Positions 11,001 to 21,819 of a stretch of DNA of 64,000 nt are shown here, piece after piece; positions within the stretch are counted from its first letter, which is position 1, and every line of letters starts with the position of its first letter. Made by a program: the position numbers and the translations under genes. The stretch spans positions 2,418,001 through 2,482,000 of the forward strand of contig CP084615.1 of NCBI GenBank assembly GCA_025917655.1, given 5' to 3'. The notes under the pieces were generated by a model, which was not told the DNA's origin, did no database searches, and saw only the letters and a program-made list of their open reading frames with translations. This DNA comes from Chlorella sorokiniana. Its lineage: Eukaryota; Chlorophyta; Trebouxiophyceae; Chlorellales; Chlorellaceae.

Positions 11001-12349
11001 GCAGAGCCAGCGAGCAAGCCTGCACGCTGTGCGCCAGGCTGGCGATGGAGCAGGCTTCGTGCTGCGGCCGAGACAGGAGACTGAGCAGGCACAACAGGTT
11101 GGCTATGCGGGCGGGCACAGCAGCAGCGCTACCGATGTGGCCCGCACTCTGCACGCAGCCGAGCCCCATTCCGCCCGCAGCACAGCCCCATTCTGCCCGC
11201 AGCCCGGCCCCACTCTGCCCGCGCCAGCCCCACCTGCCAAGCCGCCGCTCCAGGGATGCCCCCAGGATGAGCTGCACCTCGCAGGCCCGCCCGCTGCCCG
11301 GGTGGCGCCACAGGCGGCGCAGGTGCGCGGCGGCGCCGTCGGCGGGGCGCCCGCCGCCGCCAGCGGCACCAGCGTCGCAAACAGCAGCAGGCGCGCGATG
11401 CGGCGGCGCTGCGCCACCAACCCTTCCAGCACCACCTCCTCCTCCCCGGCCTGCCAGGGCTGCGGCAGGGCGGCGGCGGCCACGGCGGCGCGCTCGGCGG
11501 CGGCGGCGGCTGCGTCGTCGCCGCCGCCGCCGCCACCGGCTGAGCTGATGTCTGCCACCGTGGCGGCGGCAGCCCGCAGCAGCTCCGGCACGGGAGCAGC
11601 AGCTCGGTTGCTTCGCTGCCGCCGCCCGCGTAACAAGATTCGTGGGCGGCCACCGCTGAATCGACGATCACGGGCAGCGGGCGGCGGTGCCCAAACGGCG
11701 GCACGCAGCCCACGGGGTAGCCGCACAGCTGCACCAGGCTGGCCGCGGGGGCCAGGCGCAGCCGGCTGCGGCTGGTGTGCAGCAGCGCGGCCAGCCGCCG
11801 CTCGTCGACGCGGCCAGCCAGCGGCAGCACCAGCACCTGCGAGCACAGGCACACGGGTGCTGAAGCCACCGCCATTGATTGCACGGTGCTGGGCGCTGCA
11901 CCTGCTGGCTGGGAAGGCCAGCGGCCACTCACGCACCAGCGGGTGGCTGCCCACGAGGAAGACGAGCGACTTGACCTCGACGCAGCCGGGCGGCGGCGGT
12001 GCGCCCGCGAGGGGCGGCACGACCGCGCCGCGGATGCCGCGCTGCTCCATGTACCGCTGCAAGTCTGGTGTGCCCAGGGGCACGTCCTCGGCTGCGGGCG
12101 GGCCGCACCCGGCTGCTGTGGCTGGCGATAATGTGCTTGTGGCTGCAGCACTGGCAGCGGCGGGGGTGGCGGCAGGCGCCGCTGGGGGAACAGGCCAGTC
12201 TCCCCTGCCTGTCGCGATTCAATCGATCGATTTGATATTGAACCTGTCTTTTGCCGCCGACGTGGACTTGCAAAAGCCCGCCTGCAGGCAGCAACATTAT
12301 GATGGCAACTATGCAGCGCGGCTGCATGGGCTGCCCTCATCACAAACAT
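8009..12349 (-). CDS. Fusion: YbaK/ProX tRNA-editing domain + OB fold + DEDDy 3'-5' exonuclease
   Basis: One transcript appears to carry three domains. Exon 1 (12244-12349) gives an Arg/Ala-rich N-terminus that looks like an organelle transit peptide. Exons 11933-12181 and 11234-11836 encode a YbaK/aminoacyl-tRNA deacylase-type domain (VKSLVFLVG, VLVLPLAGRVDERRLA, GYPVGCVPPFGHR, YAGGGS). The last part of that exon plus 10812-10922 and the start of the next encode an OB-fold-like segment (CEVQLILGASLERRLG, VRPGRAVRVAGRVQ, DVCDLVVSSLEF). Exon 9672-10588 and the exon starting 9475 hold a DnaQ-like exonuclease: ExoI LDCEW, ExoII VKAGFGLATDLARL, ExoIII YAAADAHAL, so DEDDy class, close to the MUT-7/WRN exonuclease group (PLDKSEQCS). 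Junction phases join YbaK to OB and OB to exonuclease. A C-terminal module (YPNEFFWLPP, YVFCGRL, CITWELADGGALLGSAAFRALL) is not recognised. Three or more one-base frame slips sit at short G/C runs (9329-9333, 9401-9404, 11592-11594). Confidence 0.82.
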
Positions 12350-12878
12350 CCGCTCAACGCCTATGGTGCTGAGAAGTACCTGTTTGGGCCGACAAACAGG
12401 CCGCCCACCCCGGGCCCCAGCCAGGCCCCACCCAGCCAGGCCTCCATGGCCTTTTACAAACTACTGAAGTGTATGAGGGTGTGTTGGGCCATTGATGCTG
12501 GAAGAAACCTTTCGCTCGGGTTGAGGGGAGCCAGCGGGCAGCTGCCGCGGCACTCAGAGTAGCGTGCAGGCACTTGCAGCATTGTGTTTGGTCGTCAAAC
12601 TCGATGACAGGCACCAGGAACATGATTTCGCACCAAAACACAGGCAAACCCTGTGGTTCCTCGCGGTTCGTGTAGTGGAGCAGGACCCTCGACCCTGTTT
12701 TGTCCCTCATAATCGCGCATTAATCACTGCACTGTGTGGGCATGTTTTTCCTTTGGACGAGAGGGCTGCATCAGTGACCATAAAGCGCCGTACAACGTAG
12801 CGTCCCAGAAGTCCTGCTGCCCCCGTTTGGAACCTGTGGCATTTCTGTTCGCTTCTACTTACCCTTCATGACCCTTTA
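12350..12878. other. Divergent promoter region
   Basis: Separates the start of the exonuclease fusion (minus, 12349) from the start of the M11 protease (plus, 12879). No exon is supported. It is less GC-rich than the flanking genes and presumably holds both promoters; no specific element could be named. Confidence 0.5.
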
Positions 12879-15799
12879 ATGATGCAACCCAAGCTGTTGC
12901 TGCAGCTGCTGCTGCTTGTTCAAGTCTTGCGCTCCGCGGCCCACGCTCGTGGGCTGTCTGGCGGCCAGCCAGCCATCATTGAAGGTGCAGGACGGCAGTT
13001 AAATGAAATTGCATTGCCATCTGGCCGCTTGCCGCTGTCCTCGACTGCTGTGGCACGGGTGGCAGTCAGCACCCACTCGACAAACGGACGGTTCCCGTTG
13101 CAGGGGTGGCATGGTTGGCGGCCACAGACTCCCCTTCGTTACATGAAACGTAAGAGGGAGGCTATGGACGCGCCTGGCGAGGGCTGCATGTTGCAGCGGC
13201 AGCAGCGGAGAGTGCAGCAGCGGCGGCGTCCCGAGGGTCCTATCAACCCCCTTCAGCTTCCCTCGTGCAGAGCCCTGTCTGTGCGCACCGATGGCGGCAA
13301 ACTGGTGCCTGTCGATACCAGCAGCCTTCAAGGCAACGCCGCGCGTCTGTTCGCCGGCATACGCAGCGGAATGCGCGTCCGCGTTGCTGGCGCATGGCAG
13401 GCGGCCACTGGCGGCAGCAGCGGTGGCGGCGGAACTGCCCTCAAGTTTTTGGCATCAGGCATCAGCCTGCTTGGCGGGCCCCAGGAGCAGCAGCGGTTGG
13501 CAGCGGCAGGTGGGCAGTACAGGGCGCAGTCTGGTGCCGGCCCACCTCGTGCTGCCCTGCTGCGCAGCCTCGCTCCGACTCCGCCGCCATGGCCCTCCGA
13601 AGCCAGCACCAGCAATGCGACTCCAAGCACTGAACGCCGCCCCGTCCCCCCGCCCCCTTTGCTTGCAGCAGCGATCGGCGGCGGATCGATAATCGTGCCC
13701 CAGGGTGGCGGCGGGTCGGTGGTTGTGCCCGGCCGGCCAGGCGGCGGCTCCGTGGGCGGCGGCGGCGGCGGCGGCGGCGTCCTGTTCAGCTCATCCCCGC
13801 TCGTGGCAGCCGACCTCGCCACCCTGATCATCCCAGGTCAGTGCTCAAGTTGCAGCTTACTCATTCTCCTCGATGTGATTCATGCGACGTCGCCCGCCAG
13901 CAAGCCATGACTGGCGGCTGCTCTGCCTCACAGTGCGAGGAGCGGGGGAATGATGGAAGCGCCCCCCCCCCCCTGCAGTGCTGGCGGCTTCTGCAGCGGG
14001 CCGCGCTTGCTCTCCCGGCAGCGCGTTGCCGCCGCTGGGCGGGGCGGAGCTGCGGCGGGTGCTGTTCCAGGCAAAGGACGGCCCCCGCGGCCCCTCGGTG
14101 GCCGCCCTGTTCAGCCGCTGCTCCCACGGCGCCACCCGCCTGACCGCCGCCACCAGCCGGCTGGCGCAGCCTGTTCGACTGCCCTGCAGGGGCGCCGGCT
14201 GGGCCTTTGGCAGCGCCGCCGACGCTGACCTGGCGGGTCTGGCCGACGCCGCCGACGCGGCTGTTGCGGCGCAGCAGGGCCTCGCGCCGGCAGCCTTCCG
14301 CCACACGGTCTACCTGCTGCCGCGCGGCGCGGGGCTGGCAGGCGGCTATGCGCGCATGGGCTGCGGCGGCGGCGGCCCCTGCCGGGCCTGGGTGGGCTCT
14401 GACTCCTGGGGGACCCTCAGGTGGGCCGAGCTTTTCGGTTTTTGTGAAGGGGGGCTGACTGATGGTTACCCAGGGCCACCTTTGCGCTCACACGCACCTC
14501 GGGTTCAATCCCGACGCATTGTCGCACACACGCGCTCGCCTGCTTCTATCTTCCCCCTTGTCCCCTCGAACACCCCCATGAATGCCTTGCACGCCCTCCC
14601 CCTCCCTCCCACCTCCTCCCCCAACATAACAAAAACCCACACCAAGCGCAGGTCATCGCGCACGAGCTGTCGCACCTGCTGGGCCTGGGCCACGCGGGCG
14701 CCCCCACCCCGGCGGCTGGTGGGAGGAATACGGCGACGCCTCCTGCCTCATGGGCTACGCCGACGACGCGCCCAGCTGCTGGAATGCGCCGCACGCCTGG
14801 CAGCTGGGCTGGCTGCGCGCGCGCCAGCTGGACGGCGCCAGCCTGGCGCCCGGCGCCACCCTGGCGCTCGACCTCGCCCCGCTGGCCGCGCCCGGCGCCT
14901 CGCGCTGCGCCTGCTGCCCAGCTGGGCCCCCCGGCGCCGACGCGCTGTTTGCAAGCTACCGCACGGCTCCGGCTGGCAGCCCCGACGCGGGGCTGGCGGC
15001 GGCAGAGGACGGCGTGTACGGGCGGCTGGCGGGGCGGGTGCACGTGCACACGGCATCCACCTGGGGAGGCCCCGATGGATCCCCCACAGCCTGGCGCGCG
15101 GTGCTGGGAGGTGCGCCGCCGCTGCCCCCCGCCTGCAAGCCAGCAGCACCTGCTGCTCTATGCGTGCGCCCCTCAGCCTCGACGCCCACCTGCCTCGAAA
15201 CGGCACAGGCAGAGGCTCGAGGAGCGCGCAGCCAGGCCTTTGCCGCCTCTGGGCCAGCGGGCTTGCTGCAGACCACCCCAAAGCCAACACAAAAACACCC
15301 CCCATCTTGCGTTGCTGCAGCGGGCCAGGCCTGGGAGTACCCTGAAGCAGGGGTGGTGCTGCGCGTCACTGCCCTGCGCGGAGACGCAGCCGCCGTCACC
15401 GTCTGCCGCAAGGCGGGCGCCGAGACCGCGGCCAGCTGCGCGGCTGGCGTGGATGCCGACTGCAACGGGCTGGCGGGGGCGCGGGATCCGGCCTGCGCCG
15501 CATTGCGACCGCGGCGCTGGGCGAAGGCCGGCGCGGAGGGGGCCGTGTGCGGCGGCCGCGCAAGGGGCGCTGTGCAGCAGCCAACAAGAAGACGTGATGC
15601 GGCAAGAAGGCAACACGATAGCACTGAAATTTTGAGCACCTGCATTCCAGTTTTGGTACCTTGGTGGCCCTCTGTTTCGCCCCTCGGTCTGCTTCAGCCA
15701 TCATTGCGTGCCACGCCGCCGCCGACACGCATCGGCTCTCTGTCCTACTTCTTTTCTTCTCGCCAGCTCCTTCTACGCATTGGCAGACTGCACATTTGA
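12879..15799 (+). CDS. Secreted M11 (gametolysin-type) zinc metalloprotease
   Basis: Extracellular metzincin-like protease of the gametolysin family, which in Chlamydomonas and Volvox degrades cell-wall or extracellular-matrix glycoproteins. Exon 1 (12879-13836) starts with a clear signal peptide (MMQPKLLLQLLLLVQVL) and ends in a Gly-rich linker. Exon 2 (13979-14420) holds family landmarks (FRHTVYLLPRGAG, CRAWVGSDSW). The exon from 14652 carries the catalytic motif HELSHLLGLGH followed by the Met-turn sequence ASCLMGY, and runs to a donor at 15111. The last exon begins near 15322 (GQAWEYPEAGVVLRV) and includes the C-terminal DADCNGLAGARDPAC typical of the family. The conserved frame slips at GGGGG (14408-14412, expected DPQVIAHELSH) and at the C runs at 14699-14710 (expected GWWEEYGDAS). 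The final stop is uncertain: 15799 in this frame, but an alternative frame stops at 15635. It could be a wall-remodelling or hatching enzyme. Confidence 0.86.
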
Positions 15800-15811
15800 T
15801 GCCCTGCTGCT

Positions 15812-15816
15812 TTACA
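15812..15816 (-). terminator. Candidate TGTAA poly(A) signal for BRCA2
   Basis: Minus-strand TGTAA 97 bases past the BRCA2 stop codon at 15913. The M11 gene on the plus strand ends within about 15-120 bases of this spot, so the two 3' regions may overlap. Confidence 0.5.
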
Positions 15817-15912
15817 CCAGTTTCTGCTTCAGCCTCGCGCGCCCACAAACCACGCGCATGCTCTGCGCACACAGTCAGTAATGCTCACGCACTGACTGGC
15901 GAGGGGGCCCGC

Positions 15913-18900
15913 TCAAGCATCGCTCTGCATCACGGCTGCAACGCGCTGCCTCAGCTGAGCCGTGAGGTCCTGGTTTGCGGCGGCCCACGTCGCCACCTCC
16001 GCCGCACCCCCAGCCGCGGCACTGGCGGCCCGGCCGCGGGCGGCGGTGCCTGCGGCGGCGGGCCTGCAGCGCTGCAGAGCAGAGAGCTCCGATGCCTGGG
16101 CGTTCCAGAGGCGCACGCTGCTGTCTGCCACAGAGAGGGTGAGGTCCCTGCAGAGGACAAGGGGCACGGGAGGCCGTTGCAAAGGAGTAACTTGGCTGCT
16201 CACAGAGAGCAGGCAGCAGGGCTGTGGCGGCCGGGTGCAGCCCGCGCCAGCTGGACCCAGGGGAGCCGGGCGGTCACCTGAGGGCGAAAACGCTTCCTGG
16301 GTCGCTGCCGGGGTCCAGCCAATCCACCTCACCAGCCCGGGCGCACAGCTTCACCGCCAGCAGCCAGGGCTGCGCCTGCTGCTGCGCCTGCTGCTCCTCC
16401 TGCCGGCGCTGCTGCTGCTGCTGCGGGTCCCGCGGCAGTGCTGGGCTCGTCTGCTGCCCGGCTGCGGCCCCGCAGGGCACCTCCCCCAAGGCAGCCAGCG
16501 CTGCCGCAAAGGCCGTGCTGGCCAGGGCCGCTGCCGCTGCAGCCGCCTCCTCTTCATCGGACGCGCAGGCAGCCTCTGCCCCGGGCACGCCTGGAAGGGC
16601 TGCAGGGGCCAGGGGCAGTGCGGGGTACCGCTGCTGCCCCTGCTGCTGCCCCTGCTGCTGGGTCACCGTGTGGTCCGCAAGGAAGAGCCACTGGAACGTG
16701 TTTCCATCCGCTTCTGCGCAGCAGCAGCGTAGAAATGAAGCAGCACAGCGGAACGAGCAGAGGGCAGAGGTCTGGGGATCACAGGCTGGGGCTCAAGCTG
16801 GGCAGCGCTGGTGGGAGAGGGCGGGCTGCTGCGGCTCAGAGGCGCAGGTGGGCCTGGGCGGCAGAGGTGCACAAGCTGCAGCGCACCTCTGCCCCTCGGG
16901 CTGGCCCCCAGCAGCAGCCCGGTGAAGTCGAAAGCGGTGCCCCGGGGGCGTCCGGCAGCTCAGATAGGGTGAGATGCAGGCGCGGCTGCAAGCATTGAGG
17001 GAGGGGGGCGGGGGGCGGCTGGCACCAGGCAGGTGGCATCATCAACCGATGCCGCCGCACGCAGTCCGAACAGGGCAGTGACGGCAGCCAGAGGGCAGCA
17101 AGCGCTGCTCCCTCCTTCATCACCCCCCACACACACATACCTTGGGCCTGCACACCAAGGCGGAGGGCAGGGCGGCAGCGCTGGCGGTGCACTCGCTCCA
17201 GGTTGTGCGGCGTGAGCTGCGCAGCTCCAGCACACCGCTGCCCCTGCAGGCAAGCAGGGGCAGGAGGAGCAGGGTTGGGACACGGCCCCCGCCCTGTGCC
17301 TGAGGCATGCCGGCGCCTGTGCGCCAGGATTGCCACGCAAGGCAGCAGCCAAGCTGGCCTGTTCTTCTTGAAGAGCTGCGGCTCCAGGGACGTCACGCGG
17401 TACACGCCGCCCTCCACCACCTGCTCCCGCAGCTGCTCGGCGGATCCCCAGTGCCTGCAGCACAACGCCGGCCACCCAGCACGCTCGCTCAATGCACACC
17501 CAATGAGCACAATGCCTGTTGTATGTCCACCACGGTGCATGCAGTCGGTTGGAAAGCTGGAGGGGGAGGGCGAGCTCACGTGATGGTGGCCACAGCGGGA
17601 CGCCACGCCTCGCGCCCGCCGCGGCGGCGGTCCGCCTCTGCCGCGTGGAGCACCTCCCCCACCTGCGGCTCAGCGCCCGCAGCCAGACGGGCGACTGCTC
17701 AACCAACAGGCTGCCTGTCTGAAGAAAGCAGACGGCTGTGTGCCCGACAGGCCGGTTGGGCGAGCACCTTAGCGGACCCCGCTGCAGGCTCGCTCGCACC
17801 GCAACTGATTCGCACACATCCACCGCAGCCACAGCCGCAGCCCAGCCCTGAAAGCCTCGCCAGGGCCACCACCACAGCCACAAACAGGCAGACCCAGCCC
17901 CCGGCTCGCTCGCCTGCACCACCACCAGCTCCTGGCTGCGCTCCGGCACCCCGCCCAGGCGCAGGCGCCGCTGCCGCACCGCCTCTTCCGTCTGGGCCTG
18001 CAGCCTGGCCTGCCGCTGGTCCATGTACCTGCCAGGGCGAGCCAAGGCAGGGCAGGGGGTGGTGGGTCGAGTGGAGGGCAGGGGGCAGTGGATGGAGTGC
18101 AGGGCTGCCGAGCCTCGTGCAGGAGGCAAAAGCCTGGGCCGGCCGGAGACTCAGCAACCCCAAAGCCTCAGAAGTGGATGTGCCCCGCACAGCCCCGCAC
18201 ACATCCGCCACAGTGTTCAAGAACTGGATGTGCCCTCACACTGCGGCATACATCCAATGCACTGATCTCCCTCCCCAGTGCAGCCCAGGCCCCTACTCAC
18301 TGTCGCAGCGCCCGCTGGTCTCCCGGGTTGAGGGAGGCGGCCAGGCCGCCCTCCCCCCCGCCGCCGCCGCCCGCCTGCTCCTCCACTATGGACGCGTATA
18401 TGCGGTCAACTGCGGGGTGTATGGGCAGTACAGATCAGATAGACACGTAGGCAGTACGGATGGTGGGCCGTTCGTCCGTAGGTGTGGGGCAATCCATCGA
18501 GCACAATGGGTGGCCTTAGAGCACCTCAGCGCCCCTGGTGCCACCAGCCCAGCTTACTGTGCGACATGCCGCCAGGCTTGCCGCGGCGCAGCCAGCCACG
18601 GCACTCCTCCACCTCCTGCCGCTGCACCTCCGCCGCCGCCGCCGCCGCCAGGCGCTCCTCGCCCGCCTCTGCAGCAGAATGCAGGGCAGCGGCAGCTCGC
18701 TGCATGGTGATCCTGTGCACCTCACAAAGCCTCTGTGAGCAGCCGAGAAGCAGCAACGGGGGGTTGCAGCTGGCCCCAGCTGCCGCACCGGCTGCCGGGC
18801 CCCACCTTGGTCGCGCAGCATGGCGGCGTGCTGCCGCGGCGTCTGCACCACGCGGCTGGAGTCGGGAAGAAGCTGCAGGTGAGGCTGGGGAAGATCCTGC

Positions 18901-19846
18901 AGGAACCAAACATGCACAGCCATGTAGAGGGCAGAGTTGACGAATGTGGAAGCCGAAAACAAGCAAGCATGCCTGAATGCCTAGTGGCCAGCCCGTCAAC
19001 AAGGACGCACACAGAATGTTCCTGCCTCTGGCCCCCATCCCCGCCCGCCTGTGCACTACCACCAGCGTCTGGGGCACGCAGCCGCCCGCTGGGACACCCG
19101 TCCCAGCGGCACAAACGCGCCCGCTGGCACAGGCGGCCCAGCCGGGCCCGCAGGGCACAGGGTGGGTGCCGTTGGCCGTGATCCTCAAAACCGCTGCAGC
19201 AGGCAGGCAGCAGGGGGCGTGGAAGGAAACGGAGCTCAGCAGGGCGCGCCGGTTGAGGCAGAACAAACGGAAGCTACAACACCAAAAGCACAATCCACGA
19301 GAGCCAGATGAGGGCAGGCCATCCAGCTTTGTGGTGGACGGGTTTTTTTGTGGCGCCGCTGTGCAGGCCCAGCAGCCGTCTCACCGGTTGCAGCGGCGTC
19401 TAGAGGCTCAGCGGGTCCTTGAGAGACGAGCTCCGCGCCGCACAGGCGCAGCTTGGTGCCTGCGCAGCACAGCACGACCACAGCATGTGCACAGCGCTGA
19501 CCACGGCATGGGCACGGCAAGCGTGCAGCGCAGCACTGCGTAACGCCGACAACACAGGAGGGAGTTGGGTGGCTGGGCGGCGTGCGGCGCACCTGGGGCG
19601 ATGCGGCCGCGCCGGGCCCAGCTGCGTCAGGCGTTCGTCGCCGCTCGCCCGTACCCAGTACCAGCCATCAGTGAGCTCCAGCTGCAGCCAGACAGAAGGG
19701 AAACGTTGTCACAAAAAGAACGAGACTGGGTGGGGCACGGTGAGGAGGCAATGCGGCACGCGGCGCCCTTGCCGCAACTATGCGCAGCCCAAGGCGCAGG
19801 CGCACCGTCACTGCCGCCGCCGCATCCGGTCGGCGGCTGCCCCACG

Positions 19847-19884
<38 letters not shown>

Positions 19885-21819
19885 GGCTGCGGCTGGCCCC
19901 CAGGAGGCGGCAGGTGCACGGAGGCCACCAACAGCACCATGGCCTTCGCCGCCGGCTCATCGCTCTGCAGCACGGCCTTGAGCAGCGGGCGGTGGCCGCG
20001 GTTGAACTCCCGCTCGTACCTGCAGCAGTACCGGCGGTACCAGCAGCGATAGCAGGAAGCAACACGCTGTCAGAGTCGCTCAAGTGGTACAGCTCGTGCC
20101 AACGCCAGACGCAGTACAGATCGCAACACCTGCACATGGCAGGCATCAATGATGCGCCCCCACAGTGCAAACCTACCTCCGCTTGAGTTCATCCAGCATG
20201 ACGGCTGCAGTGAGCAGCTGCGGCAGGCACGCGTCGCTGCCGTCAGCCGCCTGTGCTTGCTGCAGCGCCAGCTGCGCGCGTGCCAGCTTCCACACCACCC
20301 AGCGGAAGTGGTTGCGGGCCCAGGCCTCAGAGGCGTAGGCTGAGCTGGCGCCAGCAGCCAGCAGCCGCTGCCGCAGCTCCCGCCAGCCCAGCAATGCTGA
20401 CGGCGCCTGCTGCGGGCCATCTTCCTGTTGCTGCTGCTGCCGCTCCTCGACGTTGCTGGGCTGGGGGTCTTGCTGCTGCTGGGCAGCGTCTGGCTCCGGA
20501 GGCGCACGCACATCCGGCACAAGGAAATCGGCGCAGGCGGCGCTGTCTAGGGGGAGGGGCTGCTGCTGATGGGTCCACAGCTGCGCAGGCTCGCTGCCTT
20601 GCGCGCCGCCGCAGCCGCCGGCTGCCAGCAGACGCCTCAGCAGGGAGCCGTTCAAGTCGTGGAGCTGCGGCGGCGGGCCCTGCGCCGCCGCTGCCGCCGC
20701 TGACCCGCCCTGCGCGCCGCCGCCGCTGCCGGGCCCCAGCCGGCTGGCTCCAGGGGCCAGACCGGGGGCCTTGAATTTGCGGGCAGAGCCCTCACCGGCA
20801 TGGGGCGTCAGGAAACGCCGCCGCCCGCGGGCCTTCAGCTGGCCTGTGGAGGCTGCCCCTGGCGCAACCCTGCAAGGACGGAGCCCCAAACGCAGCACGT
20901 TTGGAAACTAGCCGCAAATTCTGCCACAAGAGTTGACTGGGCAGCAGAATTGAGTCAGAAATAGGTGCCTACCTTTGAAGTGCTGATCTTTTGCGCAGCA
21001 TCGGCGCGGAGGCGGGCGTGGTGCTGGCGCCAGCTGGCAGGGCCGCCAGCGGGGACCCTCCAGACTCCCCGCCGCCCTGCGCTGCCGCTGCTGCCGCGCC
21101 CGGCGTCCTGGCACCGCCCAGGGAGGCTCGAGTCTTGAGCATCTGCTTGCGCAGCAGGGGGTAGAGTCGCCGGCAGGGCCCGCAGCGGCCTGCTGCAACT
21201 CGTTTGCGCTGGCGTTCTCAGCGTCGCCGCTGCCGCCGCCGTCCAGCTGCCGCCGGGCTGCCTCGAGGCGCGCGGCTGAGACAGCCACGGAGCCGCCGCG
21301 GCCGGTGGAGAACCCTAGCATGGGCACCTGAGGAGATTCTGCTGCCGCTGCTTGCACCTCCTCTTGCGGTTGCTGCTGCAGCTGCCGCTTCAAGCCGGAC
21401 TGGCCCGCGTCTTGCTCCTGTTCCGGGCTGCCCTCACCGACCTCACCGCCGCAATCGCTGCCTCCAACCCCCAGCTGCCGTTGCGCGGCAGCCAGCATCG
21501 CTGCATCAGCGGTGACTGCCGCCCCTCGGCCGGTTGAGAACCCCAGGAGGGGTACCCTGGTGCTGGGTGGTGGGTGGCTTGCCGGCGCAGCAGGGTGCTG
21601 CTCTTGCTGCTGCTGCTGCTGCTGCTCGGGTGCCAGCTGCGGCGCAATCGCCTGCTGCGGCAGCCGATCTTCAGGGCTGCCACTGCCCCTGCCGTCAAGC
21701 CGCTGCTGCGCCGCCCTTAGTGCTGCTGCGTCCACAGTGACAGCTGCTCCCAGGCCCATAGTGAAGCCCAGGAGGGGCACGCGCTCTCCGCCCGGCGGAC
21801 AGCTGGTGGGTGCCGCCAA
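15913..21819 (-). CDS. BRCA2: BRCA2 homologue (BRC repeats, helical domain, OB1-OB2-tower-OB3)
   Basis: Nuclear recombination mediator that loads RAD51 on single-stranded DNA. Reading 5' to 3' on the minus strand: three BRC repeats near 21785-21705, 21560-21475 and 21330-21245, each of the form LLGFSTGRGAAVT...AAAQRQL; the helical domain (ADFLVPDV, LLAAGASSAYASEAWARNHF, WVVWKLA, YEREFNRGHRPLLKAVLQ); OB1 (ELTDGWYWVRASGDERL, GTKLRLCGAELVSQGP, LRITANGTHPVP); OB2 and a short tower-like helix region (ALRQYMDQRQARLQAQ, RRLRLGGVPERSQELVVVQ, EGGVYRVTSLEPQLFKKN, LELRSSRRTTWSE); then OB3 (FDFTGLLLGAS, TFQWLFLADHTV, LLAVKLCARAGEVDWLDP) and a stop at 15913. The order and spacing match plant and animal BRCA2 from the helical domain on. 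A (CAG)n polyglutamine run lies just before OB1. Many exons; frame changes occur at several short homopolymers. The true 5' end is not fixed: see the next entry. Confidence 0.9.
19849..19886 (-). repeat. CAG trinucleotide run encoding polyglutamine in BRCA2
   Basis: About twelve CAG codons (CTG on the plus strand) right after the conserved VLLVASVHLPPPG of the BRCA2 helical/OB1 junction. They read in frame as Gln. They could instead fall in the following intron if an earlier donor is used. Confidence 0.8.
21245..21785 (-). repeat. Three BRC repeats
   Basis: Three copies of a roughly 28-residue motif about 75-80 residues apart, with core GF[ST][TM]G.G..V.....L.AA...L. This matches the RAD51-binding BRC core (F-x-T-[AG]-x-G-...-V), with Gly in place of the Ala found in animals. 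Spacers are Gln-rich. Confidence 0.85.

Noticed and set aside
14505-14522. tRNA-like T-arm (cgggttcaatcccg) in an M11 intron
   Set aside because: The stem is short with a six-base loop, and no anticodon arm, D arm or acceptor stem could be fitted around it.
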